Assembly: GCF_900110945.1 (NCBI RefSeq)
Contig: NZ_FOFL01000006.1
Location: 124,001-188,000, forward strand
DNA from: Devosia sp. YR412
Lineage (GTDB): Bacteria > Pseudomonadota > Alphaproteobacteria > Rhizobiales > Devosiaceae
Direction: 5' to 3'
DNA: 64,000 bases
Below the pieces are notes generated by a model that had not been told where the DNA came from, did not search any database, and saw nothing but the letters and a program-made list of their open reading frames with translations. Of the stretch, positions 15,120 through 27,082 are shown one piece after another (the first letter of the stretch is position 1; every line of letters starts with the position of its first letter). The translations under genes were made by a program, and so were the position numbers.

Positions 15120-17746
15120 AGCTCACCGCGCTGCGGCTGCATAACGTCAAGCGTTTCGGTGGGCATGGCGTGGCCATCGAGGGCATTGGCGACGGCGTCA
15201 ATGTGCTGACGGCGGCCAATGAACATGGCAAATCCACCGCCTTCGAGGCGCTGCATGCGCTGTTCTTTCAGCCGCATACCAGCGCCGGCAAGAGCGTACA
15301 GCTGCTAAAACCCTATAGCGGCGGCAATCCGCTGGTCGAGGCCGATATTGCCGCGGCGGACGGGCAGTTTCGGCTGACCAAGCAGTTTTACACCGGCAAA
15401 AGAGCGGAGGTGCGCGATCTCGGTACGGGGCGGCTAATTGCCCAGGCCGACGAGGCCGAGGCTTTCATCGGCGAATTGACCCGCGGCGGCTCGGCCGGGC
15501 CGGCCGGCCTGCTCTGGGTGCGGCAGGGCATGACCGGCATCGAACAGCGCAGCAAGGGCGACGAGGAAAGCGACAAGCGCGTGCGCGAAACGCTGCTGTC
15601 GTCCGTGCAGGGCGAAGTCGAAGCACTGACCGGCGGCCGCCGCATGGCGGAAATTCTGAGCGCCTGCGAGGAGGAATTGTTCAAGCTGGTGACGGCGACG
15701 CTGCGCCCCAAGGCGGGCGGGCGCTATGCCGGGGCGATTGAGGAGCGCGATCGGCTGGCGTCGGACGAGGTGCGGCTGGCGAGCGAAGTCACCACTTTGC
15801 GTGAGGCGCTGGACAAGCGCCGGGTGGCCCGCATGCGGTTGACCGAGCTGGAACAGCCGGACGAGCAGAAGGGGCGCAAGGATGCGATTGCGGCGGCCGA
15901 AGCTGCCTTCGAAGCGGCCAAAAGTCATAGCGAGGCGCTGAAGGCGGCAGAAGCCGAGGCGACATTGGCGCGGCATCACGCGGAGAAAGCCGCCACTGAT
16001 CTGGCTGGGTTCACCGCGGCGCTGGAGCAGGCGGGAAGACTAGCGCAGCAGCGGGTCGAGACGCAGACGCGGCGCGACCAGGCCGTGAGCCAGCGGGCCA
16101 TGGCGGCGGCGGAGAGCGATCAGGCTTTGGCCGCGGTAACGACGGCCGAGACCGAGGAGCGCGAGCATCGGGCGCTGCTGACCCGCCTCGATGCCGCCAT
16201 GCAGGCGCGGGATGCGGCGGACAGGCTGGCGCAATTGCGCGGTCAGCTTGAGCGAGCCGAGGCGGCGCGGCTCAGCGTCGAGCAGGCGGAAGCAGCCTTG
16301 GCGGTGCTCATCATTGCCCCGGCGGCAATTGCGCAATTGCAGACGGTTGAGCTGGACCTCGTGCGCCTGCGGGCGGCGCAGGAGGCGACACTGCCGACGC
16401 TGCGGATGGACTATGCGGCCGGCGGCGAGGGCACGATTACCGCAGGCGGCGTGCCTGTGGACGGTGGTGCCGATGTGGGCTTTGCGCATTCCTTGCGGCT
16501 GGATATCGCCGGCGTTGGTGCGCTGACGCTGCGGTCCAACCGTCCGGCTGAAGCCGATCGCGGTATCGAGCAGGCGATTGGCAAGCGTGACAAATTGCTG
16601 GACGCGCTTGGCGTCGAGAGCTTGGCTGCTGCGCTACAGCGGCAGGCGGAAGCACAGCAAAAATCTGCTGCGCTCGATCTGGCCCGCCAAAGGCTCGCCG
16701 ATCTGGCACCGCAAGGTCTTGCCGCGCTGCAGGCCGAGATTGCCCGCTGGGGTGATCTCGGTGCGGTGGACCTTGTACTCAAGGGCGATCCGGCCGCATT
16801 GCGCGTGGTTCATGCCACGCTGGCCCAAACTATCGACATGGCACGAAACCTTGCCCGCGAGCGACAGCCGGCCTTGGCACAGGCCACCACGGCGGCCGTG
16901 GCAGCCGAAGCGCGGCTCGCTGTCATTGTGGCCGAGATCGCGACGCTCGACAGCCAACTTGGGCCAGTGGCCGAACGTGGCGCCCGTCAGGCGGCGCTGA
17001 CCGAGGCACGCATACGCCTACAACAGGCACACGCTGCCGCCGAAGCCCATGCCGCTGCGCTTCGACCAAAAGCGCATGATCTGGTGGCGGCCGAAGCCAC
17101 ATTGCGCAGGTTGCGCTCGGTGGCAGCGGCGGCCGATCAGGAGGCGGGCCAATTGCGCGTCACGCTGGCCGATCTCAATGGCAATATCACCGCCCGCGCC
17201 GATAGCGCAGTGGAGGAGGTCTGGCAGGAGACCAACGAGGCCTTGGCCAAGGCCAGTGCCGATGTGGCGCGGTTCGAAAGCGAAGTCGCCGTGCTGACAA
17301 GGCTCCGCGCTGGCCTCATTGCTGCCCGCTCGTCGGCGCGGGACCTCTATCTCAAGCCCGTGGTCAGCGAATTGCTGCCGCTGCTCGGCCTGCTGTTCGA
17401 CGACATTTCCATCCAGTTCGACGAAGACACCCTGCTGCTGCAATCGGTGCGGCGCAACGGGCTGGACGAACAGGTCGAGCGCCTCAGCGGCGGCATGCGC
17501 GAGCAGCTATCAGTGCTGACCCGACTGGCCTTTGCCAGTCTGCTGGCCCGCGATGGCCGGCCGGCGCCGGTGATCCTCGACGATGCTCTGGTCTATTCCG
17601 ACGACGACCGCATCGAGCGCATGTTCAATGCGCTGCACCAGCAGGCGCGCGAGCAGCAAATCCTGGTCTTCTCCTGCCGCCAGCGCGCCTTTGCGAAGCT
17701 CGGCGGCAATGTGCTGCAGATGCAACCGTGGACGCCGACGGCTTAG
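15116..17746 (+). CDS. SbcC/YhaN-like AAA ATPase, coiled-coil DNA repair partner
   Basis: Rad50-like ATPase of about 876 residues. Start is ATG 15116, overlapping the nuclease stop. N-terminal half-ATPase with Walker A NEHGKST (about residues 38-44), a long Ala/Glu/Arg-rich coiled coil (about 190-360 and 490-740) and a C-terminal half with signature LSGGMREQLSVLTRLAFA and Walker B PVILDDALVYSDDDR. The hinge contains no CxxC zinc hook, as in YhaN rather than SbcC. It ends four bases into the convergent epimerase gene. The pair probably trims DNA ends during break repair. Confidence 0.87.
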   Translation: MKLTALRLHNVKRFGGHGVAIEGIGDGVNVLTAANEHGKSTAFEALHALFFQPHTSAGKSVQLLKPYSGGNPLVEADIAAADGQFRLTKQFYTGKRAEVRDLGTGRLIAQADEAEAFIGELTRGGSAGPAGLLWVRQGMTGIEQRSKGDEESDKRVRETLLSSVQGEVEALTGGRRMAEILSACEEELFKLVTATLRPKAGGRYAGAIEERDRLASDEVRLASEVTTLREALDKRRVARMRLTELEQPDEQKGRKDAIAAAEAAFEAAKSHSEALKAAEAEATLARHHAEKAATDLAGFTAALEQAGRLAQQRVETQTRRDQAVSQRAMAAAESDQALAAVTTAETEEREHRALLTRLDAAMQARDAADRLAQLRGQLERAEAARLSVEQAEAALAVLIIAPAAIAQLQTVELDLVRLRAAQEATLPTLRMDYAAGGEGTITAGGVPVDGGADVGFAHSLRLDIAGVGALTLRSNRPAEADRGIEQAIGKRDKLLDALGVESLAAALQRQAEAQQKSAALDLARQRLADLAPQGLAALQAEIARWGDLGAVDLVLKGDPAALRVVHATLAQTIDMARNLARERQPALAQATTAAVAAEARLAVIVAEIATLDSQLGPVAERGARQAALTEARIRLQQAHAAAEAHAAALRPKAHDLVAAEATLRRLRSVAAAADQEAGQLRVTLADLNGNITARADSAVEEVWQETNEALAKASADVARFESEVAVLTRLRAGLIAARSSARDLYLKPVVSELLPLLGLLFDDISIQFDEDTLLLQSVRRNGLDEQVERLSGGMREQLSVLTRLAFASLLARDGRPAPVILDDALVYSDDDRIERMFNALHQQAREQQILVFSCRQRAFAKLGGNVLQMQPWTPTA

Positions 17747-18149
17747 CTGGCCACCTGCTCCAGCTCGATCAGCGTGCCGTCAAAGTCCTTGGGATGCAGG
17801 AACAGCACCGGCAGCCCATGCGCCCCGGTCTTGGGCTTTCCATCGCCCAGCACCCGCGCGCCGCTGGCGGTCAGCATCGCTGCGGCGGCAAGAATGTCGG
17901 GCACTTCAAAGCAGATGTGATGCATGCCGCCTGCCGGGTTCTTGGCCAGGAAAACCGCAATCGGCGAGCCCGCGCCCAGCGGCTCCAGCAGTTCCACCTT
18001 GGAATTGCCGGTGTCGATGAACACCACCGTCACCCCATGCTCGGGCAAGACGATTGGCTGGCCGACATGGGCACCCAGCAGGTCGCGATATTTCGCGGCA
18101 GCTGTGGCCAAATCCGGCACGGCGATGGCGATGTGATTGAGGCGGCCGA

Positions 18150-18153
<4 letters not shown>
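17743..18153 (-). CDS. mce: Methylmalonyl-CoA epimerase
   Basis: 136 residues of the glyoxalase (VOC) fold. Interconverts (S)- and (R)-methylmalonyl-CoA in the propionate route. Starts [15 protein letters not shown], where the His is a metal ligand; [12 protein letters not shown] supplies another and the C-terminal ...[10 protein letters not shown] the acidic ligand, as in the family. ATG overlaps the mutase stop by four bases. Its stop overlaps that of the convergent SbcC-like gene. Last gene of a four-gene overlapping operon, so dosage is linked to the carboxylase and mutase. Confidence 0.93.
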
Positions 18154-20263
<2,110 letters not shown>

Positions 20264-20264
<1 letters not shown>

Positions 20265-22279
20265 CACACCGCCTCGAATTCGAGGATCACCGCATCCACC
20301 GCCAGCACGGCGCCAGCCACGGCATGCACCTTGCTCACGCGAGCGCGCTTTTCGGCCTTCAGCACATTTTCCATCTTCATGGCTTCGACAATGGCCAGCG
20401 TCTGGCCATCCTCCACCACATCGCCTTCGCTGACATCGATCCGCACCACCTGCCCCGGCATGGGGCAAAGCAGGAAGCGGCTCATGTCGGGCGGCACTTT
20501 CACCGGCATATGCCCCAGCAAGGCCGCGACATGCGGCCGGACCACCATGACCTTGAGATCGGCGCCGCGATAGCGGATGCGGAAGCCGGCCGTCGTGGCA
20601 TTGACCTTGAGCACCGAGGTCTCGCCGGTCGACCAGGTCACGCTGGCCAGAGTCTCACCCGGCTGCCAGGCAAAACCCTGAGCGGTGAGCGCGGTGTCGA
20701 ACAGGTTCAGTTCCCAACGCCCAGCCGGATCGAGCCGATGCAGGGTCACTGGGATATGTTCGCCCGCGATCACCACGACATATTCGCCATAGAGTTCTGA
20801 GGTCGAGACCAGCGGCGCATGCGCCACGAGACCCTTGCGATCCTCCTGCACCAACCGCATCATCGCGGCGGCCGAGGCCACCTCGATCAGCCGGCCGCGC
20901 GGCAATTCGGCGCCGGAAAAGCCCTCGGGAAATTCCTCGGCGATATAGCCGGTGGTCAGCTGCCCTTCGCGGAAGCGGTCCTGGTCCATCACGGTCGAGA
21001 GGAACGGCAGGTTGTTGCCGACGCCTTCTACTTCAAAACTATCCAGCGCCTCAGCCATGGCGTCGATCGCCTCGAGCCGCGTCGGTGCCCAAGTGCAGAG
21101 CTTTGCGATCATCGGATCGTAGAAGGTGGAAATCTCGCCGCCTTCGAAGACGCCAGTGTCATTGCGCACGGCCAGCTTTTCGGACGCGCTTTCCGCCGGC
21201 GGCCGGTAGCGGCTCAGCCGGCCGGTCGAGGGCAGGAAATTGCGATAAGGGTCCTCGGCATAAAGCCGGCTCTCGATGGCCCAGCCCTTTCGCTGCACCT
21301 CGGCCTGCGTCAGCGCCAGTTTTTCGCCATTGGCGACACGCAGCATCAGCTCCACCAGGTCCAGCCCGGTGATCAACTCGGTCACCGGATGTTCCACTTG
21401 CAGCCGCGTATTCATCTCGAGGAAATAGAAATTGCGCTCGCCGTCGACGATGAATTCCACCGTGCCGGCCGAGGTATAGCCAACCGCCTTGGCCAGCGCG
21501 ACCGACTGCTCGCCCATGGCTTTGCGGGTGGCTTCATCCAGAAAGGGGCTCGGCGCCTCCTCGATGACCTTCTGGTTGCGGCGCTGGATCGAGCATTCGC
21601 GCTCGTTGAGATAGAGCACGTTGCCGTGCTGGTCGCCGATCAGCTGGATCTCGATATGGCGCGGCTCGGTGACGAATTTCTCGATGAAGATGCGATCATC
21701 GCCAAAGCTGGATGCGGCCTCGGACTTGCTGCGCTCGAAACCCTCGCGCGCCTCGGCATCGTTCCAGGCAATGCGCATACCCTTGCCGCCACCGCCCGCC
21801 GAGGCCTTGATCATCACCGGATAGCCGACCGACTGGCTGATTTTCACCGCCTCGTCGGCATCGGCAATCAGCCCCATGTGGCCAGGCACGGTCGATACAC
21901 CGGCCGCCGCCGCCAACTTCTTGGACGTGATCTTGTCGCCCATCGCCTCGATGGCTTTGACCGGCGGGCCGACAAAAATGATCCCGGCCGCCTCCAGCGC
22001 CTCGGCAAACTTGGAGTTTTCGCTGAGAAAACCATAGCCCGGATGCACCGCCTGCGCCCCAGTCTGCTGGCAGGCCGCAATGATCCTGTCGATCTGCAGA
22101 TAGGAATCCTTGGCCGGCGGCGCCCCAATATGCACCGCCTCGTCAGCCATCCGCACATGCAGCGCCTCGCGGTCGGCGTCGGAATAGACCGCTACGGTGG
22201 CAATGCCCATTTTCCTGGCCGTCTTGATGACTCGACAGGCAATCTCGCCGCGATTGGCGATGAGGAGTTTGGTGATCAC
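20264..22279 (-). CDS. pccA: Propionyl-CoA carboxylase, biotin carboxylase/carrier subunit
   Basis: About 671 residues. Carboxylates its own biotin with bicarbonate and ATP. N-terminal biotin-carboxylase domain ([18 protein letters not shown]-grasp loop [15 protein letters not shown]; catalytic [13 protein letters not shown]), a BT linker region, and a C-terminal biotinyl domain with the acceptor Lys in EAMKMEN. I prefer GTG 22279 ([11 protein letters not shown]) as start because GAGGAGA lies 6 bases upstream; the GTG at 22294 contains that ribosome-binding site. It overlaps the mutase gene by four bases. The MKMEN-ending carrier and operon partners favour propionyl-CoA over acetyl-CoA. Confidence 0.94.
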
Positions 22280-22290
22280 GCTATCTCTCC

Positions 22291-23823
22291 TCACAGCGGA
22301 ATATTGTCGTGCTTCTTCTTGGGCATTTGCACGCTCTTGTGGCGCAGCGTCGAGAACGCCCGGATCACCCGGCGCCGCGTGCCATGCGGCATGATCACGT
22401 CGTCGATGAAGCCGCGCTCCGCCGCGACAAAGGGATTGGCAAACCGCGCTTCGTAATCGGCGGTGCGCTGGGCGATCTTGTCCTTGTCGCCCAGTTCGGA
22501 GCGGTAGAGGATTTCCGTGGCGCCCTTGGCCCCCATCACGGCGATTTCGGCCGAGGGCCAGGCGTAGTTGACGTCGGCCTTGATATGCTTGCTCGCCATC
22601 ACGTCATAGGCGCCGCCATAGGCCTTGCGCGTGATGACGGTGACTAGCGGCACGGTGGCTTCGGCATAGGCGAACAGCAGCTTGGCGCCATGCTTGATGA
22701 TACCGCCATATTCCTGCGCCACGCCGGGCAGGAAGCCGGGCACGTCGACAAAGGTCAGGATGGGGATTTCAAAGCTGTCGCAGAAGCGGATGAAGCGCGC
22801 GGCTTTCTTTGAGGCATTGATGTCGAGACAGCCGGCCAGCACCAGCGGCTGGTTGGCGACGACGCCGACGGTGTGGCCGTCGAGCCGGATAAAGCCGCAG
22901 AGGATATTGCCGGCGTGGTCCTTCTGGATTTCGAGGAACTCGCCCTCGTCGGCCACCTTTTCCACCACCTCGCGCATGTCATAGGGCTTGCTGGCGCTGT
23001 CGGGGATGATGGTGTCGAGGCTGTCATCGCGGCGGTCGACCGGATCAAGCGTCGGCAGGCGCGGCGGCTTCTGCCCGGCGGCCAGCGGCAGATAGGCGAA
23101 CAGGCGCCGCACTTCGAGCAGGGTCTCGATGTCATTGTCGAAGGCGGCATCGGCCACTGAGGAGATTTTCGTGTGCGTCGAGGCGCCCCCGAGTTCTTCC
23201 TGGGTGACGCTTTCATTGGTGACTGTCTTCACCACATCCGGCCCGGTGACGAACATGTAGCTCGTGTCTTTGACCATATAGATGAAGTCGGTCATCGCGG
23301 GCGAATAGACCGCTCCGCCGGCGCAGGGGCCCATGATTACAGAAATCTGCGGCACGGCGCCGGAGGCCTGCACATTGCGCCAGAACACATCGGCATAGCC
23401 GCCAAGCGAGGCGACGCCCTCCTGGATGCGGGCGCCCCCGCTATCATTGAGCCCGATCACCGGCGCGCCATTCTGCAGCGCCAGGTCCATGATCTTGCAG
23501 ATTTTCTTGGCATGGGTTTCGCTGAGCGAGCCGCCGAACACGGTGAAATCTTGCGAAAACACGTAGACCAGCCGGCCTTCGATCGTGCCCCAGCCGGTGA
23601 CGACGCCATCGCCGGGGATGATGGTATCGGCCATGCCGAAATCCACCGCGCGATGGGTGACGAACATGTCGTATTCTTCGAAAGAACCTGGATCGAGCAG
23701 CACGTCGAGCCGTTCTCGCGCCGTCAGCTTGCCTTTGCCATGCTGGGTGTCGATGCGTTTCTGGCCACCGCCGAGCCGCGCCTGGGCGCGCTTGTCTTCG
23801 AGTTCGGCGATGATTTTCTGCAT
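22291..23823 (-). CDS. pccB: Propionyl-CoA carboxylase, carboxyltransferase (beta) subunit
   Basis: 510 residues, the usual length. Transfers CO2 from carboxybiotin to propionyl-CoA. Starts [21 protein letters not shown] at ATG 23823; the extension to 23880 is not coding by context. Two crotonase-fold halves with oxyanion motifs: [13 protein letters not shown] and [12 protein letters not shown] in the first, [23 protein letters not shown] and [12 protein letters not shown] in the second. First gene of the pccB-pccA-mutase-epimerase operon; a hairpin separates it from treY. Confidence 0.95.
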   Translation of the reverse strand: MQKIIAELEDKRAQARLGGGQKRIDTQHGKGKLTARERLDVLLDPGSFEEYDMFVTHRAVDFGMADTIIPGDGVVTGWGTIEGRLVYVFSQDFTVFGGSLSETHAKKICKIMDLALQNGAPVIGLNDSGGARIQEGVASLGGYADVFWRNVQASGAVPQISVIMGPCAGGAVYSPAMTDFIYMVKDTSYMFVTGPDVVKTVTNESVTQEELGGASTHTKISSVADAAFDNDIETLLEVRRLFAYLPLAAGQKPPRLPTLDPVDRRDDSLDTIIPDSASKPYDMREVVEKVADEGEFLEIQKDHAGNILCGFIRLDGHTVGVVANQPLVLAGCLDINASKKAARFIRFCDSFEIPILTFVDVPGFLPGVAQEYGGIIKHGAKLLFAYAEATVPLVTVITRKAYGGAYDVMASKHIKADVNYAWPSAEIAVMGAKGATEILYRSELGDKDKIAQRTADYEARFANPFVAAERGFIDDVIMPHGTRRRVIRAFSTLRHKSVQMPKKKHDNIPL

Positions 23824-23838
23824 GGCAATACTTGTCCG

Positions 23839-23861
23839 GTGGTCGGCAGCGATCCGACCAC
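23839..23861 (-). other. Hairpin between treY and pccB
   Basis: Perfect 8-bp stem GTGGTCGG / CCGACCAC with a 7-base loop in the 69-base gap. No T-run follows on the minus strand, so it is a weak terminator candidate for treY or a leader structure of pccB. Confidence 0.35.
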
Positions 23862-23892
23862 ACCAGCGCGCATATTCCAAGGTGCCAAAGCG

Positions 23893-26292
23893 TTAGTTCT
23901 GGCGGTATCCGACAAACAGCGTGCGCAGTGCGTCAGAGCCATTGGTATCGGCCAGTACATCGGTCCAGTCGCCAAGGTTTGGCGGCAGAGTCATGGGACC
24001 GTTGGCCGCCAGATTGGCCACGACCAGCAGGGCGTTGCCGCCATATTCTCGCTGGAAAGCGATCGTGCCGGGGGCGGCGTCGAGCGGTTGGCAGCTGCCG
24101 CGGGCGAAGAGGTCCGGGAAGCGCTGGCGGAGCTGCAGCAGTTTTTGCGTCAGGATCAGCTTGTCGTCGCGCGAGCCCTGCGGATTAGCAAGGCGCTGCG
24201 CCAATGCGACGAAATCCACCGGGCGGCGGTTGTCGGGGTCGACGAAGCTTTGCTCCCAGTCCTCGGCGCCGCGATAGGTATCGGGCATGCCCGGCACGGT
24301 CAGCTTGAGCGCAGCCTGAACCAGGCCCTTGCGCAGGCCGGTTGCGAGGAAGGGTTCGCGGTCCTGCTGGAAGCGGGCCATGAAGGCGGAATTGCTTAGC
24401 GCCGCATCGATGAAGTCGGCGACGCGGCTTTCGTAACCGGTGTTGTTGACGCCCCAGTCCGTGTGCTCGCGGGCCTCGCGCAGGGATTTTTCCATGGCGC
24501 CCTTGATGCGGGTGGCAAAGTCTTCGGGTTCGCCAAAGGCCGGCCAGCCGCCGAGCAGGAGCTGGAAAAACAGGTAGAGGTCATTGGCGTGGATGGCTTC
24601 GGCCGGCAACATGTCGCGCCAGGCTTTGACGGCGCGGTCCCACTCCGCCGGATGCTCAGCAATGGCGCCGACAATGGCGCGCAGGTCTTCACCGCGCTTG
24701 GTGTCATGCGTGGAAGTAGTCAGCATGGCGTCGGGGCTATCGGCAAGGCGCCGCTGGTTGGCGTCTTGGAAGGCGGCGACGCTGATGGAGAAACGCTCGG
24801 GATGGGCGCCGACTTCGTTGAGCGCGATCAGGCGGTGGTGGCGATAGAGCGCCGTGTCTTCCAGTCCCTTGGCCATGACCGGACCGGAATATTGCTGGAA
24901 TTTGCCAATGGCGGTGCGGATCAGCCGCGGGTCATATTCGGCGCCAAGATGACCACCGAGCAATTCCTCGATGAAGTCGAACAGCGCCGGGGTGAAATGC
25001 GGCTTGGCGCGGCGGGCCTTGGCGAGCGCGAGGCCGATTTCACGGCGATCGCGGGGCGTGGCGCCGCTGTCGTCGATATAGGTGCGATAGACGGTCAGAT
25101 GGGCGATGACTTCGCGGATCGCCTTGCGCAGGCCGTTTTCGGTGAGGTCGTGCGTTTCGCCATGCGACCAGGCCACGGCCGACAGATGCTTGGCGAGCGC
25201 CGACAGTTCGGCCGCCAATTCATTGTCCATCACCCTGAGTTTGCAGAGATATTCCTGATCCTGCGGCGCCAGCACCGGACCGACGAAGTCTTCGTAGGTC
25301 GCGCTGAGCGCCGTCTCGGCTGTCGCGGGCACCAGCAATCGGGTCAGTTGGGCGCCGAATTCATAGCCGGTGGTACCATCGACCGGCCAATCGGGCCGCA
25401 GGCGCTCATGAGGCGCGAGGATTTTCTCGATCAGCAGATAGATCGGCCTGGGCGTCTTGGCCTGCAGGGTTTCGACATAGCCCTTGGGATCGAGCAGGCC
25501 GTCGACATGATCGATGCGCAGGCCCTGGATCAGGCCTTCCTCGACCAGCTGGAAGATCAGTTGATGCGCATGATCGAACACATCCGGACGGTCGATGCGA
25601 ATGCCGCCGAGGTCGGAATTGATGAAAAAACGCCGGTAGTTGATCTCGTCGGCGGCCACAGCGTGATGGGCCAGGCGCCAATGCTGGCGTTGGATCAGGG
25701 CGTCGAGAGCGGAGCCTGTGAGGGCCGCGATGGCGGCTTCCGGGGTGCCGTAATGATCGTTCAAAGTCCGCTCATCTTCGGGGCGGAGGGGCAGTTTTTC
25801 GTTGTCGTTGGCCCAGATGGCGAAGCCGTCGCTGTCGGATTTGAGCACGATGTCGCCGGCGGCCAAGGCTTCGGCATAGGTCTTACCGAGGAAGGGGACG
25901 AGCAGCTTTCTGCTCCAGTCGATGTCGAACCACTCGGCATATTTGCTGTCCTGACCGTGCTTGAGCACGTCGAGCCAAAGCCCATTATGCGCGCCGCCGA
26001 CGCCCATGTGATTGGGGACGAAATCGACAAGCAAACCCATGTTTGCAGCCTGCATTCGTGCTGCAAGACTACGGAATGCAGCCAGATTGCCGAGCTCTGG
26101 ATTGATCCTTGCATGGTCCACCGTGTCATAGCCATGCGTGCTGCCCGGTCGCGCCATCAGGATGGGCGAGAGGTAGACGTGGCTGATGCCGAGATCGCTG
26201 AGATAGGGGATCAGCGCCTCTGCATGGGCGAAGGTGAAATCCCGGTTGAGCTGGAGACGATAGGTGGCGCGGAAGCTTGGGGTGCTGGACAT
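23893..26292 (-). CDS. treY: Maltooligosyl trehalose synthase
   Basis: 799-residue GH13 enzyme that turns the reducing end of a maltodextrin into a trehalosyl unit, first step of the TreY-TreZ trehalose route. Starts SFRATYRLQLNRDFTFAHAEALIPYLSDLGISHVYLSP, a TreY hallmark, followed by STHGYDTVDHARINPELG, VDFVPNHMG, catalytic region GLRIDHVDGLLDPKGY and STHDTKRGEDLR. Its usual partner treZ (and treX) is not in this window, so the second enzyme must be elsewhere or the gene works with other glucan enzymes. It lies between the ytf-type operon regulator and pccB, all on the minus strand. Confidence 0.93.
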   Translation of the reverse strand: MSSTPSFRATYRLQLNRDFTFAHAEALIPYLSDLGISHVYLSPILMARPGSTHGYDTVDHARINPELGNLAAFRSLAARMQAANMGLLVDFVPNHMGVGGAHNGLWLDVLKHGQDSKYAEWFDIDWSRKLLVPFLGKTYAEALAAGDIVLKSDSDGFAIWANDNEKLPLRPEDERTLNDHYGTPEAAIAALTGSALDALIQRQHWRLAHHAVAADEINYRRFFINSDLGGIRIDRPDVFDHAHQLIFQLVEEGLIQGLRIDHVDGLLDPKGYVETLQAKTPRPIYLLIEKILAPHERLRPDWPVDGTTGYEFGAQLTRLLVPATAETALSATYEDFVGPVLAPQDQEYLCKLRVMDNELAAELSALAKHLSAVAWSHGETHDLTENGLRKAIREVIAHLTVYRTYIDDSGATPRDRREIGLALAKARRAKPHFTPALFDFIEELLGGHLGAEYDPRLIRTAIGKFQQYSGPVMAKGLEDTALYRHHRLIALNEVGAHPERFSISVAAFQDANQRRLADSPDAMLTTSTHDTKRGEDLRAIVGAIAEHPAEWDRAVKAWRDMLPAEAIHANDLYLFFQLLLGGWPAFGEPEDFATRIKGAMEKSLREAREHTDWGVNNTGYESRVADFIDAALSNSAFMARFQQDREPFLATGLRKGLVQAALKLTVPGMPDTYRGAEDWEQSFVDPDNRRPVDFVALAQRLANPQGSRDDKLILTQKLLQLRQRFPDLFARGSCQPLDAAPGTIAFQREYGGNALLVVANLAANGPMTLPPNLGDWTDVLADTNGSDALRTLFVGYRQN

Positions 26293-26340
26293 GCCAGCGC
26301 AACGACAGGCGCGGCGCTTCGTTCCGGCAGGGCTGGTTTG

Positions 26341-27081
26341 CTAGCTTAGCGCCATCATCGCACAAGCCTGATCGAGATCGATGACCTGTTCGACACAGCG
26401 CGTCGCCGCGTTGGAATCCAGCTCGCCGATCGCCTGGACCAGCGAGGTCAGCGTGTCGAGCGAGGCGCGCAGATAGGGTTCAGCGCCGGCCTTGCCGGAC
26501 TCGCGCAGCGCCAGGGCCAGCGTCAGTTCGACAATGCCGGTGACCGAGCGCATCATCGGATTGCCCGATGTGTCGGCCAGGGTGCGGTGGATTTCCAGCG
26601 CGGCAATGCCGTGGTTTTCCAGATCGCCATTGGCCGAGTCCATCTGGTGCAGCCAATATTTCATGACGCGGATGTTTTCCGCCGTGCGGCGCTGTGCTGC
26701 CAAGGCCGCCGCGCGGGTTTCGAGGGCCCGGCGGGTGTCGAACAGGCTTTCGTAAAAGCGCCGGTCGGGCTTGGCGTAATAGTGCCAGGAGAGAACTTGC
26801 GGATCAAACAGGCTCCAGCGGCTGGTGGGCGAGACGCGGGTGCCGACCTTGGGACGGGCTTCGACCAGGCCTTTGGCTTCGAGGGTTTTTAGCGCCTCGC
26901 GCAGCACGGTGCGGGAGACGCCATAGGTCTCCATCATCACCGCGTCGCTGGCCAGGATCGAGCCGACGGCAAACTTGCCGGTGACAATGCCCAGACCGAT
27001 TTCGTTGATCACGAAGGTATGGAAATTGCGCGCAGCGGGTCGCCCGGAAAGGGAGCGAATAAGGCTGCCGGCTTCGATCAT
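26341..27081 (-). CDS. FadR/GntR-family transcriptional regulator
   Basis: 246 residues. N-terminal winged helix (GKFAVGSILASDAVMMETYGVSRTVLREALKTLEAKGLVEARPKVGTRV) followed by an all-helical FCD ligand-binding domain (RRFYESLFDTRRALETRAA ... EIHRTLADTSGNPMM). Start ATG 27081 (MIEAGSLIRSL); the longer frame to 27276 runs through the permease gene and is a shadow. One base separates it from the yjfF-like stop, so it is the last gene of the sugar-transport operon and probably its local regulator. Confidence 0.9.
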   Translation of the reverse strand: MIEAGSLIRSLSGRPAARNFHTFVINEIGLGIVTGKFAVGSILASDAVMMETYGVSRTVLREALKTLEAKGLVEARPKVGTRVSPTSRWSLFDPQVLSWHYYAKPDRRFYESLFDTRRALETRAAALAAQRRTAENIRVMKYWLHQMDSANGDLENHGIAALEIHRTLADTSGNPMMRSVTGIVELTLALALRESGKAGAEPYLRASLDTLTSLVQAIGELDSNAATRCVEQVIDLDQACAMMALS

Positions 27082-27082
27082 A

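Noticed and set aside
20265-20468. N-terminal extension of the mutase frame
   Set aside because: Arg/Gly/Cys-rich shadow of the biotinyl domain of pccA; mutase proper starts MSNSFAHW with ATGA overlap.
20819-22456. 545-codon open frame on the plus strand opposite pccA
   Set aside because: Shadow of pccA in high-GC DNA: no ribosome site, His/Gly/Gln-rich nonsense composition, and pccA is unmistakable.
24463-26349. 628-codon open frame opposite treY
   Set aside because: Antisense shadow; no recognisable domain and treY motifs fill the other strand.
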